A stretch of 64,000 nt of DNA from Rhizobium grahamii CCGE 502 (GTDB lineage: Bacteria; Pseudomonadota; Alphaproteobacteria; Rhizobiales; Rhizobiaceae), in contig NZ_AEYE02000035.1 of NCBI RefSeq assembly GCF_000298315.2, positions 248,001 to 312,000 of the forward strand, read 5' to 3'. Of the stretch, positions 9,080 to 16,698 are shown piece after piece. The position numbers were made by a program, and so were the translations under genes. The stretch's first letter is position 1. Each line of letters begins with the position of its first letter. Under the pieces are notes generated by a model that was not told the DNA's origin, searched no databases, and saw only the letters and a program-made list of their open reading frames with translations.

Positions 9080-9297
9080 CTTCTGCAGGGAGGCGTCGTA
9101 GCTGCCTTGGCTGGTGCAGACGACGTAATCCGACTGGGATTGGTTGAAACGGACGCTTTGTTCCTGAATACGCTTTGCGATGTCACCGGAATTGCCAACC
9201 AGAAATCGATCTTGGTTTTCTCGGCAGCGAACGAAGGATTGGCAAGGAAGGTTGATGCGAGGATGGCGCCGGCAGCGGCGAAAAGCTTGACTTACAT
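9080..9297 (-). pseudogene. ugpB: ugpB N-terminal remnant (glycerol-3-phosphate binding protein)
   Basis: The fragment encodes a signal peptide ([23 protein letters not shown]) and then KTKIDFW and, after a one-base frameshift, [12 protein letters not shown] and RFNQSQSDY with YDASLQK. This is the N terminus of UgpB. The original start appears as ATG TAA at 9297-9292, so codon 2 is a stop unless GTG 9291 is used. At about 9078-9085 the sequence passes without a stop into ugpC (QKGATSIFV), marking an internal deletion that removed the rest of ugpB, ugpA, ugpE and most of ugpC. Confidence 0.85.
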
Positions 9298-9682
9298 GAG
9301 AACCTCAAAAAAAAATGGACGCGCCCCTTTGGCTCGCGCTCTCATAGCGCGTTCAATTTTGGCTCACCAATGAAGTTTGGATGACAGCGCATCCCGTTGA
9401 CTAACGCGCTTTTTCTGATGGGTCGGGGGCCCGGGCCGATCGGAGGCTGCTGATATTTCCATTCCATGAGAACGGGGTACGGCAACGAAAATGCTCCGGC
9501 AAGCGCAGTTCTGCTGGACTCAGGCGTCTGGGTGGGCTGTGCCTTCAATCAGATCGGGCATTGACGCAATCATTCTTCGGCGACCAAACTGCTGCTAGTG
9601 GCAGGACATTGGGGTCCAGCCGTGAAGCCGCAACGCAACACGGGCGACCCGACCTGAGAGGATGGTCTGGGGAGGAAGCGGC
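9298..9682. other. intergenic region between ugp remnant and cyclase gene
   Basis: 385 bp without a gene. It holds the Pho-box-like site of the dead ugp operon and the presumed promoter of the cyclase. Confidence 0.5.
9370..9387 (-). promoter_or_regulatory. PhoB (Pho) box candidate of the ugp remnant
   Basis: Minus strand CTGTCATCCAAACTTCAT: two 7-bp half sites (CTGTCAT, ACTTCAT) separated by 4 nt. This matches the known Pho-box layout, the first half exactly and the second at 5 of 7. It lies 73 bp before the old ugpB start, where phosphate-starvation control of ugp is expected. Confidence 0.55.
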
Positions 9683-10873
9683 TTGAGTGACACTATCGAC
9701 CTGATTGAATGGATCATCGGCTCGGGCCTTTCGGGCAAGGCACTCGAAGAGATTGTCGGAACACTTTCAAAACGATTGATAAAGCTCGGCTTTCCGCTCG
9801 TCCGTGTCTCGATCGCGATGCCGTCGATTGATCCGCTGCAACGAGGCTTCTCAGTTTCCTGGTCGAAATACTCACCGGTAGCCACCGAGGTGCAAGGACA
9901 TGATGACGCCGGTGAGGACATGTTTGTCCGTTCACCAATATACTATCTGCTGTCCAACGATCTTCTCCACGGTCGATGGAGGCTTGCGGAGGATGACACA
10001 TCTTCGTTTCCCTTGCTTCGCGAACTCTCTGATCTCGGGGCGACAGATTACGTCATAAAGCTTGTTGCGTTTCCAGGTGGAACTGCCCTGGCAGGCGTCG
10101 GTTTTTCGATTGCGGTCGATGGTTCGGAAGGGTTCAACGATCAGCAGGTAGCCATCATCGAGAAAATCATGCCGGCATTGGCGCTGGTGTGCTTCCAGAT
10201 AGCGGCAATGCGCGTCGCAACAGACATGCTTGCGGTCTATACGGGTGCCCGAACGAGCGGCCGCATCCTGAGCGGTCAGACACGCCGGGGTGATGGAACT
10301 GCAATCTACGCCGCCATCCTTCTTGCCGACCTCAAGAACTTCACGTCGCTCAACGAGCGCTGGCCTGCGGAGCGTATCGTCGCGTGGCTGAACGAGCATT
10401 TCGAAGCCGTGGCCCAATCCGTCGAACAAAATGGCGGCGAAATCCTCAAGTTCATGGGCGACAGCCTGTTGGCGATCTTTCCTGCTGACGTCGAGGATCC
10501 GGCCGATGCCTGCCGTCGCGCGTTGTCGGCGGCGACGGGCGCGATGGACGCGACGGTAACACTCAATCAGGCACGCTACCATAGCGACCAGCCTGAAATC
10601 CCGATCGACATCGTCCTGCATGTTGGCGAGGTCTTCTACGGAAATGTCGGCGCAGCGCGCCGTCTTGATTTCACCGTTGTCGGAAGAGCAGTCAACGAAG
10701 CGGCTCGGATCGAAAAGCTTGCGGATGACGTCGGGCACAGTCTCCTGGCGTCTGCTGACTTTGTCGCACAATGCCCTGACTGTTTCCACAAGGTTGGCAA
10801 TTTTGCATTGAAAGGCGTCGCCGAGCCCGCCTCGGTATTCGCGTGGGGGCCTCCGACCTTCGAACGCGAATGA
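9683..10873 (+). CDS. class III adenylate/guanylate cyclase
   Basis: 396 aa. The TTG start is chosen because GGAGG sits 7 nt upstream; the ATG at 9662 has a purine tract abutting it. The N-terminal half (about 1-190) looks like a GAF-type or uncharacterised sensor with no membrane segment. The C-terminal catalytic domain has the metal-binding Asp in ILLADLKNFTSLNE, the second region in GGEILKFMGDSLLAIF, GEVFYGNVG, and the transition-state Asn/Arg in VVGRAVNEAARIEK. All key positions appear intact, so it should be active. Rhizobia carry many such cyclases. Substrate (ATP or GTP) and the sensed signal are unknown. Confidence 0.88.
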   Translation: MSDTIDLIEWIIGSGLSGKALEEIVGTLSKRLIKLGFPLVRVSIAMPSIDPLQRGFSVSWSKYSPVATEVQGHDDAGEDMFVRSPIYYLLSNDLLHGRWRLAEDDTSSFPLLRELSDLGATDYVIKLVAFPGGTALAGVGFSIAVDGSEGFNDQQVAIIEKIMPALALVCFQIAAMRVATDMLAVYTGARTSGRILSGQTRRGDGTAIYAAILLADLKNFTSLNERWPAERIVAWLNEHFEAVAQSVEQNGGEILKFMGDSLLAIFPADVEDPADACRRALSAATGAMDATVTLNQARYHSDQPEIPIDIVLHVGEVFYGNVGAARRLDFTVVGRAVNEAARIEKLADDVGHSLLASADFVAQCPDCFHKVGNFALKGVAEPASVFAWGPPTFERE

Positions 10874-11172
10874 ATGTGGTAACATCTGCGCTCGACAGCC
10901 GTAAGAGGCCAGCAAAAGGCGGCAAAGGCGCGAAACCGCTCAGTTAGAATGGTGTACAAGCGATGATGTCTGCGTACGATCGAGCGGTTTTTGGATACGC
11001 ACCGGAAGACCGCCTCCTCTCCTTCAAGCATGGGAGCGTCAAGGAAAAGCATTGCGGTGCTCCCAGCGACAAGGCATGACAGGACGGGAGGAACCGAAGC
11101 GATCATGCAGCTGTTGTTCAGCTATGCGGCCTCCATCAATCCGACATCCACCACGGTGCAGGCGCCATCCTG

Positions 11173-11832
11173 ATGATACTGATCCTTTCCGAAGTCACCA
11201 AATCCTACCCGACGCCGGAAGGTCGCGTGGAAATTCTACGGGGTATCAATCTCGCAGTCCGCGCCGGCGAGAGCGTGGCCTTGACCGGGGAGTCGGGCAG
11301 TGGCAAGAGCACGCTCCTCCATCTGATCGGCGGGCTTGACCGGCCCGATGCGGGGGAGATCGTCATGAATGGCAAATACGTCTCGGCGCTCGGTGACGAT
11401 GGCCGCGCCAGTTACCGAAGAACGGATGTCGGGCTGGTCTTCCAGCAGTTCAACCTTATTCCTTCTCTCAACGTTGCTGCTAATATCTCCTTCCATGCGA
11501 AGCTGGCAGGGCGATTTGACAAGGGATGGGAAGATGAGATCACCGATAGGCTTGGGCTGCGGCCTTTGCTGAACCGCTATCCTGAGCAACTATCCGGTGG
11601 GCAGCAACAACGCGTTGCCATAGGTCGAACGTTGGCAGCAAGGCCTCCTCTGGTCCTCGCGGATGAACCGACTGGCAATCTCGACGAAGCAACGGGGGAT
11701 GCCGTCATGGAATTGATGCTGTCGCTCGCGCGCAGTGCCGCTGCCACACTCCTGTTTGTGACCCATTCCACCCGTCTCGCCTCTCGGCTGGACCGGAAAG
11801 TGATCCTTCACGGGGGAAGGATCGGAGAGTGA
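11173..11832 (+). CDS. ABC transporter ATPase, LolD/MacB type (AttE-like)
   Basis: 219 aa single ABC domain: Walker [10 protein letters not shown] at about 36-44, Q-loop VFQQFN, signature LSGGQQQRVAIGR, Walker B LVLADEPTGNLD and H-loop VTHS. The DEPTGNLD form and length place it in the LolD/MacB/FtsE group that works with FtsX-like permeases rather than importers. It overlaps the permease gene by 4 nt (GTGA), implying coupled translation. First gene of a three-gene operon resembling attEFGH of Agrobacterium. Confidence 0.92.
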   Translation: MILILSEVTKSYPTPEGRVEILRGINLAVRAGESVALTGESGSGKSTLLHLIGGLDRPDAGEIVMNGKYVSALGDDGRASYRRTDVGLVFQQFNLIPSLNVAANISFHAKLAGRFDKGWEDEITDRLGLRPLLNRYPEQLSGGQQQRVAIGRTLAARPPLVLADEPTGNLDEATGDAVMELMLSLARSAAATLLFVTHSTRLASRLDRKVILHGGRIGE

Positions 11833-14240
11833 CGACGACGGCGTTTGCAGCCCTGCTGTCGCATTGGCGGCGCAAGCCTCTTCAATTGATGACGCTGATC
11901 ATGGGGATCGCCCTGGCGACAGCCCTCTGGTCGGGTGTTCAGGCCATCAACGCAGAGGCGAGGGCGAGCTACGCGCGAGCAGCCTCGGTGCTGGAGCAAA
12001 GCGGGATGGCCCAGATCATCGGGCGGGACGGGGCAGGCATTCCAATCGCGACCTATGCGCGTCTTCGCCGCGCCGGCTGGAAGGTTTCCCCCGTGATTGA
12101 GGGAAATTACAGGTTTGGCACGACGCGGGTCCGTCTGATTGGTGTTGAGCCACTGACAATGCCGTCCGAAGCGCAGGTACTCGACGCTTCGAAGGGCGAC
12201 GACGTTCCCCGGCTTCTGGCATCGAAGGGCCAGTTGATAACGTCTGAAGCGACCGCTCGAAAGCTGCGTGAGGTCACGCACATGGAAATCAGGACATCCG
12301 AGCGGGTTCCCGACGACGCTGCTTTTGTGGATATCGGCGTAGCAGACCGGCTTCTCAATGCGCACGGACACTTGACCCGACTGATTGTTGCACCAACGCC
12401 AGCACCGGATGCTCCTCCACTTCAGACAGTCGCGCCTGACGTTACATTCAAGGCCAGCGCCGACCGGCCGGACGTTGCCCGATTGACCGACAGCTTTCAC
12501 CTGAACCTGACAGCCTTCGGCTTCCTGTCCTTTGTCGTCGGCCTGTTCATTGTGTACTCCGCGTCCGGGCTTTCGTTTGAACAACGTCGAGGCACTTTCA
12601 GGACCCTGCGTTCTCTTGGTGTTTCGCTGCGCTCACTGACAATGATGATCGTTATCGAACTCGCCATGCTGGCCCTGCTTTCGGGTCTGCTCGGCGTTGC
12701 GCTGGGATACATCATCGCCTGGCTGCTCCTCCCGGGAGTAGCCGCAACGCTCCGCGGTCTATACGACGCATCCGTTCCCGAGTCCCTGTCTCTGCGGCCG
12801 GAGTGGTGGTTCGCCGGATTAGGAATTGCGCTTGGAGGCACTGCCGTTTCCTCGGCGCAGAGCCTGTGGCGCGTCTGGCGCATGCCAATCCTGTCAGCCG
12901 CCCAGCCAAGGGCATGGGCGCGGGCGACAACGCCGGGGCTGGCCTACCACGCCCTCGGTGGCATTCTGCTTCTTTTCACGGCGACCCTCTTGGTTTTCAT
13001 GGGGGCCGGCCTGTTGTCGGGCTTCGCGGTTCTCGGTTGTCTCCTGCTCGGCGCCGCTCTTCTTCTGCCTGCACTCCTTTCGATCTTTCTGATCATTGCG
13101 GAGAAGGCGTCGAAGGGTTCTGCCATGCTCCATTGGTTCTGGGCGGACGCGCGTCTGCAGCTTCCCGGCCTTTCACTCGCACTGATGGCACTTCTGCTTG
13201 CCCTAGCGACAAACATCGGCGTCGGCACGATGGTTTCCAGCTTTCGCCTGACATTCAATGGCTGGCTTGATCAGCGGCTGGCTGCGGAGCTTTATGTCAC
13301 TGCCCGCGACGAAGGGGAGGCTTTTCGGCTTCGTGAATGGTTGCCTCGCCATTCCATTTCCGTGTTGCCGATCTGGAACGCAGAAGCCGATGTTTCCGGC
13401 GAACGATTGGCGATCTACGGTGTTGCCGATGATCAAACCTATCGCGACCATTGGCCGTTGATCGAGGCCACAGCCAATGCATGGGACGAAATCGCAGCCG
13501 GGCGCGCGTCCCTCATCAATGAGCAGATGTGGCGGCGTGTTAGAATTAAGCTTGGCGACCGGATCTCCATTGGGCGAGATTGGAGCCTGCCCGTCGTCGG
13601 GGTCTATTCCGACTACGGAAACCCAAAAGGCCAGATCATCGTGGGAATAGACGCGCTCGTGCAGCATTTTCCTGACGTGCCCAAGCTTCGCTACGGTGTG
13701 AGGGTGCCTATGTCGGATGTAAGCCGGTTGAGACGTGATCTCGTCCATGCCTTAGGCGTGCCGGATGGAAACATCGTCGACCAGGGATCGCTCAAACGCC
13801 AGTCGAGAGCGGTGTTCGATCAAACCTTCAGGGTCACCGGAGCACTCAATGTGCTAACGTTGGCCGTTGCCGGTTTTGCAATGTTTTCCAGTCTTCTCAC
13901 CCTTTCGGGCATACGCCTGCCCCAACTTGCCCCGATATGGGCGATGGGGAGCCGCAGACGCACGCTTGTTGCCCTGGAGGTGATGCGGGCTCTCTCTCTT
14001 TGGGCGGCGGTTTTCCTGGCCGCGATACCGGTCGGTCTTGCCCTCGCGTGGATCCTTCTGGCAATCGTCAACGTGGAGGCCTTCGGATGGAGACTGCCAA
14101 TGGCCGTCTTTCCATGGGAGTGGCTGTGGCTCGGACTTGTAGCATTTATTGCTGCATGCCTTTCCGTGGCAGTTCCCGTCAGGCGGCTCGTCTCCATCCA
14201 TCCCGCCGATCTGCTAAGGGTGTTTGCAAATGAACGTTAG
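11829..14240 (+). CDS. FtsX-like ABC permease, two FtsX units in one chain (AttF/AttG-like)
   Basis: 803 aa, GTG start. One TM segment near the N terminus (LMTLIMGIALATALW) is followed by a periplasmic domain. A first FtsX block of three or four TM segments spans about residues 225-345, with more TM segments around 370-470. A second periplasmic domain precedes the final FtsX block (about 670-795), which ends VRRLVSIHPADLLR. This is the LolC/E-MacB architecture doubled in one polypeptide, as if attF and attG were fused. Such machines move lipids or lipoproteins, or act as mechanotransmitters, rather than import nutrients. It overlaps the next gene by 11 nt. Confidence 0.88.
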   Translation: MTTTAFAALLSHWRRKPLQLMTLIMGIALATALWSGVQAINAEARASYARAASVLEQSGMAQIIGRDGAGIPIATYARLRRAGWKVSPVIEGNYRFGTTRVRLIGVEPLTMPSEAQVLDASKGDDVPRLLASKGQLITSEATARKLREVTHMEIRTSERVPDDAAFVDIGVADRLLNAHGHLTRLIVAPTPAPDAPPLQTVAPDVTFKASADRPDVARLTDSFHLNLTAFGFLSFVVGLFIVYSASGLSFEQRRGTFRTLRSLGVSLRSLTMMIVIELAMLALLSGLLGVALGYIIAWLLLPGVAATLRGLYDASVPESLSLRPEWWFAGLGIALGGTAVSSAQSLWRVWRMPILSAAQPRAWARATTPGLAYHALGGILLLFTATLLVFMGAGLLSGFAVLGCLLLGAALLLPALLSIFLIIAEKASKGSAMLHWFWADARLQLPGLSLALMALLLALATNIGVGTMVSSFRLTFNGWLDQRLAAELYVTARDEGEAFRLREWLPRHSISVLPIWNAEADVSGERLAIYGVADDQTYRDHWPLIEATANAWDEIAAGRASLINEQMWRRVRIKLGDRISIGRDWSLPVVGVYSDYGNPKGQIIVGIDALVQHFPDVPKLRYGVRVPMSDVSRLRRDLVHALGVPDGNIVDQGSLKRQSRAVFDQTFRVTGALNVLTLAVAGFAMFSSLLTLSGIRLPQLAPIWAMGSRRRTLVALEVMRALSLWAAVFLAAIPVGLALAWILLAIVNVEAFGWRLPMAVFPWEWLWLGLVAFIAACLSVAVPVRRLVSIHPADLLRVFANER

Positions 14241-15300
14241 GGCACTGATAGCCGCTGCGCTGGCCGTGGTTCTGAGCTGCCCGTCAGCTGTGGTCCTTGC
14301 TCAAGGTTTCGCCGGATTGGGGTCGAGCGCAGAAGGCTTCGATAGTCCGAAGAGAGGCGTTGTCCTTTCATTTCCAGCCGATCATGGCCCTCATCCGACC
14401 TTTCGGATCGAGTGGTGGTACGTGACTGCCAATCTTGCCGGCGACGACGGCAAAAGCTATGGGGCTCAGTGGACGATGTTTCGATCGGCAATGGCACCCG
14501 GGGAAATGCAGGGTTTTGCCGACCCGCAGATCTGGATTGGTCATGCCGCCATTACAAGCGCGCAACACCATTATGTTGCCGAGCGCCGGGCGAGAGGTGG
14601 TATCGGGCAGGCCGACGTTGTGCGCGTGCCATTTGAAGCCTGGATCGACGACTGGGACATGGCGAGCGAGGATCCCGCAGCGCACGATCCCTTGGATCGC
14701 ATCAGGATCAGAGCCAACGGCAAGGATTTTCGCTATGAGTTGCATCTGGAGGCGAAGGGCCCGCTCGTCCTCCAGGGCGATCGTGGTTACTCGGTGAAGT
14801 CGGCAGCTGGACAGGCAAGCTTCTACTATTCGCAGCCTTTCTACGAGGCGTCTGGCCTGATCGATATTGCTGGGAAGACCGTCAGGGTACATGGCAACGC
14901 ATGGCTGGATCGCGAATGGTCATCGCAACCCCTCGCTGCCGACCAATCGGGATGGGACTGGTTTTCGCTACATCTGGCGACAGGCGAGAAATTCATGGCG
15001 TTCAGGCTGCGCGGTGACAAGGGAGGGTTCCTGTCGGCAAACTGGATCGCGGCGAACGGGAACAGTACTCCGCTTTCCTCTGATGCAGTTTCCATCGAGG
15101 CCATCGCAACCGCGACCGTCGCAGCGCGAACTGTACCGGTAGCGTGGCGAATTCGGGTTCCGGAGCGATCATTTGATGTGACGACGAGAGCATTGAATGA
15201 TCAGGCGTGGATGGCAACGTCGACACCCTACTGGGAGGGGCCGATATTTGTCCAGGGAAGCACTTCTGGCAAAGGTTATCTCGAGATGACCGGATACTGA
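14230..15300 (+). CDS. AttH/CrtC-family lipocalin-like protein
   Basis: 356 aa. ATG 14230 has AAGGG about 9 nt upstream and overlaps the permease stop. Signal peptide of about 25 residues ends VVLAQ. The body matches the AttH (hydroxyneurosporene synthase/CrtC-like) family: FPADHGPHPTFRIEWWYVTANL near the start, a duplicated lipocalin fold, and AWLDREWSSQPL with GWDWFSLHL in the second half. It is secreted and encoded with a LolD-type ATPase and FtsX permease, the standard att-type arrangement. It probably binds or modifies a hydrophobic molecule handled by the transporter; carotenoid hydratase activity is not implied. Confidence 0.88.
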   Translation: MNVRALIAAALAVVLSCPSAVVLAQGFAGLGSSAEGFDSPKRGVVLSFPADHGPHPTFRIEWWYVTANLAGDDGKSYGAQWTMFRSAMAPGEMQGFADPQIWIGHAAITSAQHHYVAERRARGGIGQADVVRVPFEAWIDDWDMASEDPAAHDPLDRIRIRANGKDFRYELHLEAKGPLVLQGDRGYSVKSAAGQASFYYSQPFYEASGLIDIAGKTVRVHGNAWLDREWSSQPLAADQSGWDWFSLHLATGEKFMAFRLRGDKGGFLSANWIAANGNSTPLSSDAVSIEAIATATVAARTVPVAWRIRVPERSFDVTTRALNDQAWMATSTPYWEGPIFVQGSTSGKGYLEMTGY

Positions 15301-15755
15301 ACGGTCGAAATACGGATACCGATCTTCGCACCATCGTCTCCAGCGTGCAATCATGGCGATGGCAGGCGACGGCCTTTGGTTCGTCTGGCCGCATGTGTTT
15401 GCGACCGCCCGAGTTGATGGCGATAGAAAGGATTGAGTATCGATCCCGAAACCGAGCCGCAGGTACATGATGCCACTCGTCTTGCAACACCGTGATTTGT
15501 GACTACCGCGGCCCCATTGGTTGTCGGTCGGGCCTTCGCCTCGGCAGACAAAACCAGCGGATGTATCTCCGCCCGCCCTGGAGAGGAGGTGGAGACGAAC
15601 ACCTTGACGAACCCGATGAAGATCGAGCGTGCTACTCGATATTGAAGCCGTGGCATGCCAATCGTGAGGGTTGACCAAGGAACGAAAGGTGAACTTTATG
15701 TTGCCCGGGGCCCCGTAATCGGTTACTGCGTAAACCAGCATCAGGAAATGTCCTA
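15301..15755. other. 455-bp stretch without a recognised gene
   Basis: Several overlapping frames are open on both strands but none has family resemblance or a good ribosome site. I see no clear terminator after the attH-like gene. Confidence 0.45.
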
Positions 15756-15902
15756 ATGAAGATTGACGTCAAACTCATCCGTGATCAGCGCCGCCTTGCG
15801 GAGATGAAGCTTTCCTTGTTGGCGGAAGATCATCCGTTGCGGGAAAAATATATCTTCTGGATCAGCGAGCTGGATCAAAAGCTTCGGGACGCGGACAACT
15901 AG
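15756..15902 (+). CDS. small hypothetical protein, 48 aa
   Basis: Reads MKIDVKLIRDQRRLAEMKLS and ends LDQKLRDADN. It is charged and helical, with a heptad-like pattern that could be a short coiled coil. An AGGA site (in tcagga) lies about 10 nt before the ATG. No family is recognised. The clean charge pattern and ribosome site are the reasons for calling it. Confidence 0.5.
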   Translation: MKIDVKLIRDQRRLAEMKLSLLAEDHPLREKYIFWISELDQKLRDADN

Positions 15903-16283
15903 CGTTTGCCGCATTCAACGATGCACGGATTATGGGAGCTTCGAGCATCTCCCATAGGCTCACTTGCCCTGTTGGAGGGATAGCCGCCCTTGTCCGGCGC
16001 CCGGCTTCAGAGCGAGCCACAACGAGCTGACGGACCAGACCTTTCGCGGGAATACGATGCGTTTCATGGCCGCTCTGCGCTTTCATCAGTCGCCCGCCCC
16101 TGCGGCGTCCTATGTCTGCCAGCGACGATAACTGGATATATCCGGCCAAAACACGGTCCGGTAACTTGCGTTGAAAAATCGCACTCGTGTGAGCAAACAG
16201 ATCGATGATCGCCTCGTGTCTTGAAGACGCCTGCAGGGCCCATCACCAATGTCAGCTGTCCCTTCATCGCCGAGACCGGCATA
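15903..16283. other. 381-bp stretch without a recognised gene
   Basis: Nothing supportable is seen on either strand. Confidence 0.4.
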
Positions 16284-16508
16284 TTACTCGGCAGCCTGGC
16301 GCAGTGGCTCCCACCCTGGTTCGTCGACAGGTCCGATGATTTCAAAATCCGAAAGCATGTGATGCTGATCTGAACCGATGACTGCCAAGGTCCAGAAGTC
16401 CCGATCCTCGCCGAACACGGTCGAGACTTGCACGATCGTGAACTCATCGTTGCCGGCCAGGGGCCTGGCCCAATAGAAGCTTCCCGGTACCAAACTTGCT
16501 ACCAACAT
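16284..16508 (-). CDS. small hypothetical protein, 74 aa
   Basis: Begins MLVASLVPGSFYWARPLAG and contains DRDFWTLAVIGSD, a pattern seen in short proteins of unknown function that describe a small beta domain (FYWARP, W-T-A-V). GGAG lies 8 nt before the ATG on the minus strand. It is divergent from htpG. Function unknown. Confidence 0.5.
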   Translation of the reverse strand: MLVASLVPGSFYWARPLAGNDEFTIVQVSTVFGEDRDFWTLAVIGSDQHHMLSDFEIIGPVDEPGWEPLRQAAE

Positions 16509-16631
16509 GAACTCACTCCGGTAGCAGCCGGGATAGTAGCAGGGCTCTTGGAATAAAACAGATGCAAGAAATCGCTTTGCACAGCTACGTTAATCGAGTT
16601 TGGGATCGTGGGGAACTGACCAGAAAATGAT

Positions 16632-16660
16632 CTTGAATTTTTGAATGGATCTCGCCACTT
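16632..16660 (+). promoter_or_regulatory. candidate heat-shock (RpoH) promoter of htpG
   Basis: A perfect alphaproteobacterial RpoH -35 element, CTTGAA (16632-16637), then 17 nt, then CCACTT as a poor -10. It would place the transcript start about 30 nt before the htpG start codon. HtpG is a typical heat-shock gene, which supports the idea; the -10 is weak. Confidence 0.35.
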
Positions 16661-16698
16661 CATGGCACGAATTCCAAACCCGACAGGAGAGATATCGC

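Noticed and set aside
8969-9090. Direct repeat CTTCTGCAGGG at 8969-8979 and 9080-9090 near the ugpB-ugpC junction
   Set aside because: The second copy lies at the junction but the first is 111 bp inside ugpC, so it does not bracket the deleted DNA; probably chance.
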